The position numbers and the translations under genes were made by a program. This document shows, one piece after another, positions 37,577 through 45,686 of a stretch of 64,000 nt of DNA (positions within the stretch are counted from its first letter, which is position 1; the number at the start of each line of letters is the position of its first letter). The notes under the pieces are model-generated. The model searched no databases and was not told the DNA's origin. It worked only from the letters and a program-made list of their open reading frames with translations. This stretch comes from Alicyclobacillus shizuokensis NBRC 103103 (GTDB taxonomy: Bacteria > Bacillota > Bacilli > Alicyclobacillales > Alicyclobacillaceae): assembly GCF_001552255.1 (NCBI RefSeq), contig NZ_BCQV01000009.1, forward strand, positions 1 to 64,000. Reading direction: 5' to 3'.

Positions 37577-38521
37577 ATGAAGGTGATTCGCATTGCTCCC
37601 AGGGGCTATTGCCACGGTGTGGTGGATGCGATGGTACTGGCGCGACAAGCCGCGGAGGACCCATCTCTGCCTCGCCCCATCTATATCTTGGGCATGATTG
37701 TTCATAATCAGCACGTGGTGGAGGCGTTCGAAAAGGCGGGCATCATCACCCTGGACGGGGCCAATCGCCTGGAATTGTTGGAGCAGGTGAAAGAGGGCAC
37801 GGTCATTTTCACCGCTCACGGAGTCTCTCCGGAGGTGAAGCGGCGGGCCGCGGAGCGGGGACTGCGCGTAATTGACGCGACGTGCCCAGACGTAACGCGC
37901 ACGCACGACTTGATCCGCGATAAGGCGGAACAAGGGTATGATATTGTTTACATTGGCCGCAGAGGCCATCCGGAGCCGGAAGGGGCTTGCGGCGTCGCGC
38001 CCGACTGTGTGCACCTGGTAGAAAACGAACAGGATATTGAGCGACTCAACCTCAGCAATCCGAAGATCGTTGTGACCAACCAGACCACCATGAGTCAGTG
38101 GGATACCGCTCACTTGATGGCGGCGGTCAAGGCAAAGTATCCGCAGGCCGAGGTGTATAACGAGTTGTGCATGGCCACTCAAACCCGGCAACAGGCGGTG
38201 GCGGAGCAGGCCAAGGAGGCCGACCTGTGCATTGTCGTCGGTGATCCCCGCAGCAACAACTCGAACCGGCTGGCCCAAGTGTCCGAGGAAATTGCCGGAA
38301 CAAAGGCCTATCGGGTTGCGGATGTCACGGAGATCCAGCGAGACTGGCTGAAAGGTGTGAAAACGGTCGCCGTGACGGCCGGCGCTTCCACGCCGACCGC
38401 TATCACCAGTGAGGTCATCGCCTACCTGGAACAATTCGATGAGAATGACCGGGCGACCTGGGTGCCGGTGCGCACGGCCAGTGTGGACAAGATCTTGCCC
38501 ACGCCGCGGCGGCGCGCTTAA
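37577..38521 (+). CDS. ispH: 4-hydroxy-3-methylbut-2-enyl diphosphate reductase
   Basis: Last enzyme of the MEP isoprenoid pathway, producing IPP and DMAPP. Three Cys ligands of the [4Fe-4S] cluster are visible in [25 protein letters not shown] and [13 protein letters not shown]. Catalytic Glu and the HGV loop ([11 protein letters not shown]) are present. AAAGGAGGAG precedes the ATG by five bases. Its cluster requirement links it functionally to the suf block. A small membrane-protein gene follows. Confidence 0.96.
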   Translation: MKVIRIAPRGYCHGVVDAMVLARQAAEDPSLPRPIYILGMIVHNQHVVEAFEKAGIITLDGANRLELLEQVKEGTVIFTAHGVSPEVKRRAAERGLRVIDATCPDVTRTHDLIRDKAEQGYDIVYIGRRGHPEPEGACGVAPDCVHLVENEQDIERLNLSNPKIVVTNQTTMSQWDTAHLMAAVKAKYPQAEVYNELCMATQTRQQAVAEQAKEADLCIVVGDPRSNNSNRLAQVSEEIAGTKAYRVADVTEIQRDWLKGVKTVAVTAGASTPTAITSEVIAYLEQFDENDRATWVPVRTASVDKILPTPRRRA

Positions 38522-38547
38522 CGTCGAAATGGTTGGGAGAGGTGTGC

Positions 38548-38742
38548 GTGGTCCTCACGGTGACCTTGGTCGTGTTGTTCCTGCTGGCGGTGGTCTGCTG
38601 GTTTGTGCGCAAGAAAACCCTGCGCGGACTGTTTGCCACCCTGGCAATTCTCTTCTTTCTGGCCTTTATGGGGCTGCTGGGATATGACATCGGCTATCAG
38701 GCGGGGGTGCGCGGTGTGCACATCTTGGGTTTCCTGATGTAG
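38548..38742 (+). CDS. Small two-helix membrane protein (64 aa)
   Basis: Two hydrophobic segments: VLTVTLVVLFLLAVVCWFV and LFATLAILFFLAFMGLLGYDI, joined by basic RKKTLRG. Start GTG 38548 lies five bases after GGGAGAGG. It begins 26 bases after ispH and is probably on the same message. No family recognised. Confidence 0.65.
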   Translation: MVLTVTLVVLFLLAVVCWFVRKKTLRGLFATLAILFFLAFMGLLGYDIGYQAGVRGVHILGFLM

Positions 38743-38924
38743 CGAGCAGCCGGTCGAGGCGCCAGTCCACTCCGCGTGTCAGGTTAAGGCAGGCGTGAGG
38801 GGTTAGGAACAAGCTTATCCGTCCGATACTGACGACTAGGAGACGGTCACTACGGCGGCTGAGAGTCGGCCGGCGGCGCCTGGTCATGGATGGGTGCTGG
38901 TATGAACGATGTGGGAGGATGCAG

Positions 38925-40376
38925 ATGGCGAAGCAGGATAAAGAGTTTGTGAAGGAAATCACGCCCCAGAGTGAAGACTTTTCACGGTGGTACATTGACG
39001 TGATTCAAAAGGCCGACTTGATGGACTACGCGCCGGTGCGCGGCTGCATCGTGTTCAAGCCGGACGGGTACGAACTGTGGGAGGCCTGCCAACGCGAACT
39101 GGATGTTCGCTTCAAGCGGACAGGCCACCGCAACGCCTATTTCCCGTTGTTTATTCCGGAGAGCTTCTTTGAGAAGGAAAAGGAGCACGTGGAGGGATTC
39201 AACCCGGAGCTGCCCTGGGTGACCGAGGCGGGCGGAGAAAAACTGGAGGAACGCTTGGCCATCCGCCCCACATCGGAGACAGTCATTGGCCACATGTATG
39301 CGCGCTGGATTCACTCATATCGGGATTTACCCGTGCTCATCAACCAATGGGCGAACGTGGTGCGCTGGGAGAAGCGGACCCTGCCGTTTTTACGCACCAG
39401 TGAATTTCTCTGGCAGGAGGGGCACACGGCCCACGCGACGGCCGAGGAGGCGGAGCGGGAGACGCGCCAGATGCTCGATGTGTACACCGACTTTGTCGAG
39501 AACGTGCTGGCGGTTCCGGTCTTCCGCGGGCAAAAGACACCTTCGGAGAAGTTCGCCGGTGCGGTGGCCACGTACTCGCTGGAAGCGATGATGAAGGACG
39601 GCAAGGCCTTGCAGGCGGCCACGTCCCACTACCTGGGGCAGAATTTCGCCAAGGGGTTTGAGATCAAGTATTTGGACAAGGACAACCAGCTGAAATACGT
39701 GTACACCACTTCCTGGGGCATCAGCACCCGCATCCTGGGGGCCATCATCATGGTGCACGGCGACGACAAAGGCTTGGTGCTGCCGCCCAAAATCGCGCCC
39801 ACCCAGGTAATCATCGTGCCCATTGGCCCGCAGAAAGAGCGGGCGCGGGTTGTCGAACACGCCGGAACGCTGCGCGATCAACTCCTGTCGGCCGGGTGGC
39901 GGGTGCGCATGGATGACCGCGAAGATTTCAGCCCCGGTTGGAAGTTTAACGAATACGAAATGCGGGGCGTCCCGATTCGTCTGGAGCTGGGACCGCGCGA
40001 CATCGCCAGCGGTCAAGTGACGTTGGCGCGCCGCGACACCGGGGAGAAGTTGGCCGTGCCGGAGAGCGAATTGGCGGCCAGGCTGCCGCAGTTGATGGAC
40101 GATATCCAGGCGACGATGTATCAAAAGGCCAAACAGTTCGCCGACGACCATTCGCACATCGCGCACAGCCTCGGCGAGATCACCGAGATCATCCAGAGCC
40201 AGCGAGGTTTCGTGTTGGCCGGATGGTGTGGCGATGACGGGTGTGAACGGCGGATTAAGGAGGAAGCGGGGGCGACCAGCCGCAACATCCCGTTCCAGCC
40301 GCCGCAGACGTTGCCGACCTGCGCGGTGTGCGGACGTCCTGCCGCGCATTCTGTGTGGTACGCGAAAGCATACTGA
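38925..40376 (+). CDS. proS: Prolyl-tRNA synthetase (eukaryote/archaeon-type)
   Basis: Charges tRNA-Pro. The short form (483 residues) without the bacterial editing insertion: class II motif 2 region NQWANVVRWEKRTLPFLRTSEFLWQEGH follows motif 1 almost directly, and motif 3 is GLVLPPKIAPTQV-type anticodon-domain joined. A C-terminal zinc-binding domain carries Cys residues in CGDDGCERRIKEEAG and PTCAVCGRPAAHSVWYAKAY, ending in the typical C-terminal Tyr. ATG 38925 has GGGAGG six bases upstream. First gene of a run with proline dehydrogenase. No T-box leader was seen upstream. Confidence 0.95.
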   Translation: MAKQDKEFVKEITPQSEDFSRWYIDVIQKADLMDYAPVRGCIVFKPDGYELWEACQRELDVRFKRTGHRNAYFPLFIPESFFEKEKEHVEGFNPELPWVTEAGGEKLEERLAIRPTSETVIGHMYARWIHSYRDLPVLINQWANVVRWEKRTLPFLRTSEFLWQEGHTAHATAEEAERETRQMLDVYTDFVENVLAVPVFRGQKTPSEKFAGAVATYSLEAMMKDGKALQAATSHYLGQNFAKGFEIKYLDKDNQLKYVYTTSWGISTRILGAIIMVHGDDKGLVLPPKIAPTQVIIVPIGPQKERARVVEHAGTLRDQLLSAGWRVRMDDREDFSPGWKFNEYEMRGVPIRLELGPRDIASGQVTLARRDTGEKLAVPESELAARLPQLMDDIQATMYQKAKQFADDHSHIAHSLGEITEIIQSQRGFVLAGWCGDDGCERRIKEEAGATSRNIPFQPPQTLPTCAVCGRPAAHSVWYAKAY

Positions 40377-40397
40377 GTGGATAGGGGGGACGCACAC

Positions 40398-41312
40398 ATG
40401 GAAGCCATTCTGAGGTCGTTCTTTCAGGCGTTGGCGGCCAACTCGTTGGCAAATCGCTGGGCCAAGCGGTACGGATTGCGCCTGGGCGCCCAGCGGTTTG
40501 TCGCCGGTGAGACCATCGCGGATGCCATCGATACGATTCGCGCCCTTAACCGCTCCGGTATGAAGGTGACGCTCGACCATCTGGGGGAGTTTGTCCGCGA
40601 TGAGGTGGAGGCCCGGGATGCTGCCAAGGTGTGTGTGCGGACACTGACTGCTATCCACGAGTCCGGCGTCGATGCCACACTGTCGTTGAAGATGACGCAG
40701 TTGGGGTTGGACATCCGGCGCGAGCTGTGCATGGAAAATATGCGCTGGATTCTGGATACGGCCGGCCGGTATGGGATCTTGGTCACCATCGATATGGAGG
40801 ACTATCAACACTGTCAGGTGACCCTCGATATCCTGGACGAGTTGCGTCGCGACTACAGCAATGTGGGAACGGTGATTCAGGCCTATCTGTTCCGCAGCCT
40901 GGAGGATGTCGAGCGCCTGGGAGCAGAGGGAGTGCACCTGCGCATCGTCAAAGGCGCGTACAAAGAGCCGGCCTCAGTGGCCTTTCAGGACAAATCGCAG
41001 GTGGACGCCAACTACCTGCGCCTGCTGGAGACGCAGCTGCAAAGCCGCGGCTTCACCGCCATTGCCACGCATGATCCGGCCATCATTGCGCATGCCAAGC
41101 GGTTCATTGCCGAACACCGCATCCCGCAGGACAAATACGAGTTTCAGATGCTGTACGGCATTGCCACGCAGCTGCAGAGCCAACTGGTTGCAGAAGGGTA
41201 TCCGCTGCGCATCTACGTGCCGTATGGAAACGACTGGTTTGGCTACTTCATGCGCAGGCTGGCGGAACGGCCGGCGAACGTGGCGTTTGTGCTACGGGGG
41301 CTGTTTCACTGA
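40398..41312 (+). CDS. Proline dehydrogenase
   Basis: FAD-dependent oxidation of proline to pyrroline-5-carboxylate, monofunctional PutB/FadM type. TIDMEDYQHCQVTLDIL, GTVIQAYLFRSLEDVERL, LRIVKGAYKEPASVAFQDK, the FAD/substrate motif YEFQMLYGIATQLQ and YVPYGNDWFGYFMRRLAERP are all present; 304 residues. ATG 40398 has AGGGGGG upstream. It begins 21 bases after proS. The expected partner, P5C dehydrogenase, is not adjacent. Confidence 0.94.
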   Translation: MEAILRSFFQALAANSLANRWAKRYGLRLGAQRFVAGETIADAIDTIRALNRSGMKVTLDHLGEFVRDEVEARDAAKVCVRTLTAIHESGVDATLSLKMTQLGLDIRRELCMENMRWILDTAGRYGILVTIDMEDYQHCQVTLDILDELRRDYSNVGTVIQAYLFRSLEDVERLGAEGVHLRIVKGAYKEPASVAFQDKSQVDANYLRLLETQLQSRGFTAIATHDPAIIAHAKRFIAEHRIPQDKYEFQMLYGIATQLQSQLVAEGYPLRIYVPYGNDWFGYFMRRLAERPANVAFVLRGLFH

Positions 41313-41492
41313 GCCTTCGCGGGTGGACTCGCGCGTGCGGTGCTATAAGGAGATGGGGGCCAGGTGTCCCCCTCCTTACGAATCCATCGCTTAGAAACCT
41401 GATTATGCCATATGTTACACTGGGGCAGAAGGGAAGGGCCGGGACGCCTGCGACAGCTTTCGGTCCTCGCCGGTCTTGAGGGGGAAGCCGCC

Positions 41493-43100
41493 GTGGAAAC
41501 GACGATTCTGTGCATCTTGCTGGTTGTGGTCATCGTACCGCCGATTGCGTTTGTCGGCTACATGTACGCGCTCTCCAAGAAACCGCAGCATTCGGTGATT
41601 CGCGCCCACCCCTATCTGGGGTGGCTGCGCTATTTGCTGGAGAAGCTGGGCCCTGAGTTTCGCCAGTACTGGTTTGACCACGACACCGCCGGCAAGCCGT
41701 TTTCGCGGGCGGACTACCTGGCGGTCGTGTTTGCCAGCAAATACCGAACGGACCTCATCAGTTTTGGCGCCAAGCGCGATTACGAACAGCCCGGTTTCTA
41801 TCTCTCCAACGCGTTGTTTCCGAAGTTGGCCGAGGAACTGCGCGTGGACAACGGCGCTGTGGTGCCGGCTCACAAGTATGAAATCGTCAAGGAGACCCTG
41901 TTCACTCGGCACGAGCGAATGGTCGCCGACAAAGCGCGGAAGTGGTTATACACGGACGAGGATGCGATTGTGGTCGGCCCGCAACGGCGTCACCCGTGGC
42001 GATTGCAAGGCATGTTTGGCGCGTCGGCCACATCCTACGGGGCGGTGGGCGAGCATTACATCCGAAGCACCGGAAACGGCGTGCGGATGGCGGGCGGATC
42101 GTGGATCAACACGGGCGAAGGGGGCGTGGCTCCGGAGCACCTGGAGACGGGGGCCGATGTGATTGCCCAGATTGGCCCGGGCCTGTTTGGGTATCGGGAC
42201 GATGCGGGGAACTTCTCGCTGGCGGAGTTTGTCAAGAAGGCGAACGAACCCAACATCAAGGCGTTTGAACTGAAGTTTGGGCAAGGGGCGAAGATTCGCG
42301 GCGGACACCTGGAGGGCGCCAAAGTCAACGCCAAAATCGCCGCCATCCGCAAGGTGTCGCTGGGCCAGACGGTGAACTCCCCCAACCGCTTTCCGTTTTT
42401 GCAGAACGAGGAGCAGGCGTTGCGTTTTGTGCGGACCCTGCAGGTGGAAGGCGGGAAACCGGTTGGCATCAAGATTGTCGTAGGCGATGCCAAGCGCCTT
42501 GTGACTCTGTTTGAGGCGATGCAGCGGCTGGACATTTATCCGGACTTTATCACCGTTGACGGCGGCGAAGGGGGCTCAGGCGCCACCTTCAAGGCGATGG
42601 CGGACAGCATGGGTCTGCCGCTGTACGCCGCCTTGCTGACGCTGGACGACGTGGCCCGCGAGATGGGCGTGCGCGATAAGTTTGTCGTGTTCGCCTCGGG
42701 CAAGTTGATTACGCCGGACAAGGTCGCCATCGCGCTGGCGCTGGGGGCGGACTGTGTCAATTCGGCCCGCGGCTTCATGATGGCCAACGGCTGCATCATG
42801 GCGTTGCAGTGTCATACGGGCAAGTGTCCGACCGGCGTAACCACGACGGATCCGAAGTACCAGGCGGCGCTGGTACCGGAGGAGAAGCAGTGGCGGGTGA
42901 TGAACTACATTCTGCAGATGCGCGAGAGCCTGTTTGCGCTGGCGGCGGCTGCCGGTCTGGAAAGCCCGCGCCAGTTGAGCCGCGAGCATGTGGTATATAA
43001 GAACGAGTACGGGCGTAGCGTGCGGGTCAGCGAATTGTTTCCCTACCCGGCCCCCCGGCAGGGAGCGAAGCCGGCGCCAGACGCGCGGGGAGCGGTGTGA
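41493..43100 (+). CDS. FMN-binding glutamate synthase family protein, membrane anchored
   Basis: 535 residues: one N-terminal transmembrane helix (TILCILLVVVIVPPIAFVGY) and a GltB-type synthase (alpha/beta barrel) domain. FMN site FITVDGGEGGSGATFKAMAD, LGADCVNSARGFMMANGC, and QCHTGKCPTGVTTTDP with the [3Fe-4S] cysteines. The amidotransferase and C-terminal beta-helix domains of true glutamate synthase are absent, so ammonia or another amino donor must be used, or the enzyme does something else. Start GTG 41493 has GAGGGGG eight bases upstream. Located behind proline dehydrogenase. Confidence 0.9.
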   Translation: METTILCILLVVVIVPPIAFVGYMYALSKKPQHSVIRAHPYLGWLRYLLEKLGPEFRQYWFDHDTAGKPFSRADYLAVVFASKYRTDLISFGAKRDYEQPGFYLSNALFPKLAEELRVDNGAVVPAHKYEIVKETLFTRHERMVADKARKWLYTDEDAIVVGPQRRHPWRLQGMFGASATSYGAVGEHYIRSTGNGVRMAGGSWINTGEGGVAPEHLETGADVIAQIGPGLFGYRDDAGNFSLAEFVKKANEPNIKAFELKFGQGAKIRGGHLEGAKVNAKIAAIRKVSLGQTVNSPNRFPFLQNEEQALRFVRTLQVEGGKPVGIKIVVGDAKRLVTLFEAMQRLDIYPDFITVDGGEGGSGATFKAMADSMGLPLYAALLTLDDVAREMGVRDKFVVFASGKLITPDKVAIALALGADCVNSARGFMMANGCIMALQCHTGKCPTGVTTTDPKYQAALVPEEKQWRVMNYILQMRESLFALAAAAGLESPRQLSREHVVYKNEYGRSVRVSELFPYPAPRQGAKPAPDARGAV

Positions 43101-43124
43101 CGAAAAGCGCAGGAGGATGAGACG

Positions 43125-44225
43125 ATGGAAAATCGACTCGCGGACCGGCGTCACCGTCTGTATCGATTGATGCAGGAACAGGGCGTCGAAACGGCTGTCG
43201 TGGCCTCGGTGCCGAGCATCTATTACCTGACCGGGGTGTGGGTGGAACCGGGCGAACGGGTGCATGCCCTCATTCTGCGGGCGGACGGGGACCCCGTTTG
43301 GGTGGCGGCGGAAATGTTCAAGCAGGAGATTGAGGGCAGCGGGGTGGAGATGCACTATTTCCAGGACGGGGACAATCCGTATGAGCGGTTGGCCGAGGTC
43401 ATCGGCAGCGGCAAGAACCTGGTTGTGGACGGGGAGTGGCCGACTCGCCACCTGCTGGGCCTGGCGTCCGCCCTGCGCCTGGAACGGTTGCCAGGGAATG
43501 CGGATTTGCTCCTGCAGCGCCTGCGCGTCATCAAGGATGACCAAGAGATCCAGGCGCTGGAACGGGCCTCCCAGATGGCGGACGCGGTGGTCGGGAAGCT
43601 GGCCGAACAGTTGCGTCCCGGCATGAGCGAGCGGGCGGCGGCCGAACTGCTGGCCGGTCTGTGGCGGGAGGCGGGCGCTCTGCAGATGTCCTTTCCGCCC
43701 ATAATCGCGTCCGGGAAGCAAGGGGCCGCCCCTCATCACGAACCGGACGACACCCCGCTGGCCCGAAACAGCACGGTGATTGTCGACACTGGAGGCGTTT
43801 ACGACCACTACTGCAGCGACATCACGCGCACCTTTGTCTTGGGCCGCCCGAGCGAGGAGATGGAGCGGGTGTACAAAGTGGTGTGGGCCGCCCAGCAGGC
43901 GGGTGTGCAGGCGGCCAAGCCGGGACGCACGCTCCACGATGTGGATGCGGCCGTGCGGGAAGTGATCATGGAGGCTGGGTATGGAGAATACTTCACCCAC
44001 CGCACCGGGCACGGGGTGGGGTTGGACATTCACGAGGCGCCGTACGTGATGGCGGGCAACACACAGGTGCTGGAACCGGGCATGGTGATGAGCGTGGAAC
44101 CCGGGGTGTACCTGCCGGGGAAGTTTGGGGTACGCATCGAGGACCTGGTGGTGGTGGAAGAAGGAGGCGCTCGTTCGTTGAACAGGGCGGCCAAGACCTG
44201 GGAGTCGATGTGCTTGGACGTGTGA
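43125..44225 (+). CDS. M24-family Xaa-Pro peptidase
   Basis: Metallopeptidase with the pita-bread fold of prolidases and Xaa-Pro aminopeptidases. Metal ligands: Asp in VDTGGVYDHYCSDITRTF (two), His in HRTGHGVGLDIHEAPY, Glu in MVMSVEPGVYLPGKFG and Glu in VRIEDLVVVEEGG. Creatinase-type N-terminal domain (residues 1-125). Cytoplasmic, 366 residues. AGGAGG lies about eight bases before ATG. Completes a proline-centred run: it could release proline for the dehydrogenase upstream. Confidence 0.93.
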   Translation: MENRLADRRHRLYRLMQEQGVETAVVASVPSIYYLTGVWVEPGERVHALILRADGDPVWVAAEMFKQEIEGSGVEMHYFQDGDNPYERLAEVIGSGKNLVVDGEWPTRHLLGLASALRLERLPGNADLLLQRLRVIKDDQEIQALERASQMADAVVGKLAEQLRPGMSERAAAELLAGLWREAGALQMSFPPIIASGKQGAAPHHEPDDTPLARNSTVIVDTGGVYDHYCSDITRTFVLGRPSEEMERVYKVVWAAQQAGVQAAKPGRTLHDVDAAVREVIMEAGYGEYFTHRTGHGVGLDIHEAPYVMAGNTQVLEPGMVMSVEPGVYLPGKFGVRIEDLVVVEEGGARSLNRAAKTWESMCLDV

Positions 44226-44322
44226 GCGCGGCGCTGCAGTCAGGCACCGAATGACGTGCAGCGAGGGAACAAGAGCCGCGGAATGGCCAGGCCGGAGCCG
44301 ACTGCGCTTTTTGCGGCGCCGG

Positions 44323-44634
44323 CTATTCTGCGTCCTTTTCCAACATGGCGATGGGGACGGCGATTTCGGCGCCATCGGACATGCGGGTGCCCCATGCCAT
44401 GATGCCCTTCACTTTTGACACGGTCAGCCGGTCGTACTCCTCGGCCAATCGGTAGGTTTCTCCGATGGCAATGCGGATGTCTTGCTGAACGAGGTACGAT
44501 TTAGCCAAATACCACTTTTTCATCAGGACTTCGTACTCGCTCCAGTTTTCTGCGTCATAAGCGCGCTGCCCCTTTTGCTGCAGCTCCTTCATCTCACGCT
44601 GCAGCTGTTCCGGCGTCATGTCGCTGTACAGCAC
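44323..44634 (-). CDS. DUF1811 protein, YfhH-like
   Basis: 103 residues. SDMTPEQLQREMKELQQKGQ, LAKSYLVQQDIRIAIGETYR, LTVSKVKGIMAWGTRMS and a final AVPIAMLEKD match Bacillus YfhH (DUF1811). Its function is unknown; SH3-like beta fold reported for the family. Start GTG 44634 has GGGAGGG seven bases upstream. Stands alone between the peptidase and ytrI genes. Confidence 0.85.
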   Translation of the reverse strand: MLYSDMTPEQLQREMKELQQKGQRAYDAENWSEYEVLMKKWYLAKSYLVQQDIRIAIGETYRLAEEYDRLTVSKVKGIMAWGTRMSDGAEIAVPIAMLEKDAE

Positions 44635-44732
44635 GCCATTTCCCTCCCTTTCTTGTACCCTTTGATTATACCGCATGCAGGGATGGCCTGACGGGGGCCC
44701 GAAGACCCGGTGGCGGGCGAAGGCGGGGTGTC

Positions 44733-45194
44733 TCATTCAACCGCGGTCAGTGTCACCTGCAGGTAGGGAACCTCTCCGATGACCAGGGTTTTGACGTGGA
44801 ACCGGTACGCTTTGTCGTCGATGGTGATGGTCCGCCCGTCGATGATGGACGGGATGAAGGCCGGCGTTTCGACGAGCGGATCCAGCGGCAGGCCGACCAA
44901 AAACGCCAGCCGTTGTTTCACGTATTCGGCCGCCCTGATTTTTTGCAGTTCGGTCACGTCACTGGGCGCCTGCACGATTTCAACACTGAACTTTTGAATC
45001 GTCGGCTTTTGTACGGGCCTTTCCGCCTGGTCCTTGAGGTGTTGGATCTGCGCGTTGAGTTCCTCGATGGTCGTTTCCGATTTCTGCAGCTCGGTGGAGA
45101 GGGTATCGATACGTGACCCCAGCACGCACAGCATGGCCACAGCCCCCACCAGTGCGCCCAGGATGAGGAGTGTGACGGCGAATCGCAGTTTCAT
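44733..45194 (-). CDS. ytrI: Sporulation membrane protein YtrI-like
   Basis: 153 residues: N-terminal transmembrane helix (FAVTLLILGALVGAVAMLCV), coiled coil (LSTELQKSETTIEELNAQIQ), then a small C-terminal domain with FSVEIVQAPSDVTELQKI. Its ATG overlaps the ytrH stop (ATGA), the arrangement of Bacillus ytrH-ytrI, which is SigE-dependent and needed for normal spore formation. Sequence identity to YtrI is hard to judge by eye, so the name relies partly on the ytrH neighbour. Confidence 0.75.
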   Translation of the reverse strand: MKLRFAVTLLILGALVGAVAMLCVLGSRIDTLSTELQKSETTIEELNAQIQHLKDQAERPVQKPTIQKFSVEIVQAPSDVTELQKIRAAEYVKQRLAFLVGLPLDPLVETPAFIPSIIDGRTITIDDKAYRFHVKTLVIGEVPYLQVTLTAVE

Positions 45195-45535
45195 TTGGGG
45201 AGTTCGCTCCCGTGCGCGCCGTAGAGGGTCTGAATCAGCCAATAACCGACCTGGCAGCCGAAAAAGGCGGCGGATAGGTAGGTGAATTGTTTGCCCAGCA
45301 CATGGAGGTTGGCGTTCAGGACGCCCGTCTCGATGGCGCGCAGCGTGTCCATCGTGCCGCCCAAGGTGCTGACCATCGCCCAAATTTTGAGCCGGTCTGC
45401 GAGCTGCAGCATGTACCCCATGGGAGCAGGCCAGTGGATGAGGACCGCCGCCACACCGCCGAGCAAGGAGCCGCCGAGAACCATGCCCATCGCGATAAAG
45501 AAATAGGCGAACAGGTTGCCGAGAAAGCCGTTCAA
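45191..45535 (-). CDS. ytrH: Sporulation membrane protein YtrH
   Basis: 114-residue membrane protein with three hydrophobic stretches. FIAMGMVLGGSLLGGVAAVL, LKIWAMVSTLGGTMDTL and FFGCQVGYWLIQTL closely follow Bacillus YtrH. Mother-cell-expressed and required for wild-type sporulation in B. subtilis. First gene of the ytrH-ytrI pair; divergent from the SNF2 helicase gene. Adds to sigK as evidence for a spore former. Confidence 0.88.
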   Translation of the reverse strand: MNGFLGNLFAYFFIAMGMVLGGSLLGGVAAVLIHWPAPMGYMLQLADRLKIWAMVSTLGGTMDTLRAIETGVLNANLHVLGKQFTYLSAAFFGCQVGYWLIQTLYGAHGSELPK

Positions 45536-45686
45536 TCGTCTCGCCTCCGAAAAACGGGTTTGCCGTTGCTGCCTATCGAGAAACAGGTCCGTCGCTCGTA
45601 CTCAAACATACGGGACAAGGAGGGCGAATATGCGGTCGGTGCCATTCTTGTCCGAGTGATATAATGACGGAATAGGGTTTGACTGC

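Noticed and set aside
38743-38924. Possible T-box leader before proS
   Set aside because: No GGGTGGNACCGCG-type T-box sequence or terminator was found in the 180 bases.
39390-40937. 515-codon minus-strand open frame across proS and the proline dehydrogenase gene
   Set aside because: Spans two recognisable plus-strand genes and a gene boundary; no domain of its own.
42576-44375. 599-codon minus-strand open frame
   Set aside because: Antisense to the glutamate-synthase-like and M24 peptidase genes; low-complexity His/Arg-rich product.
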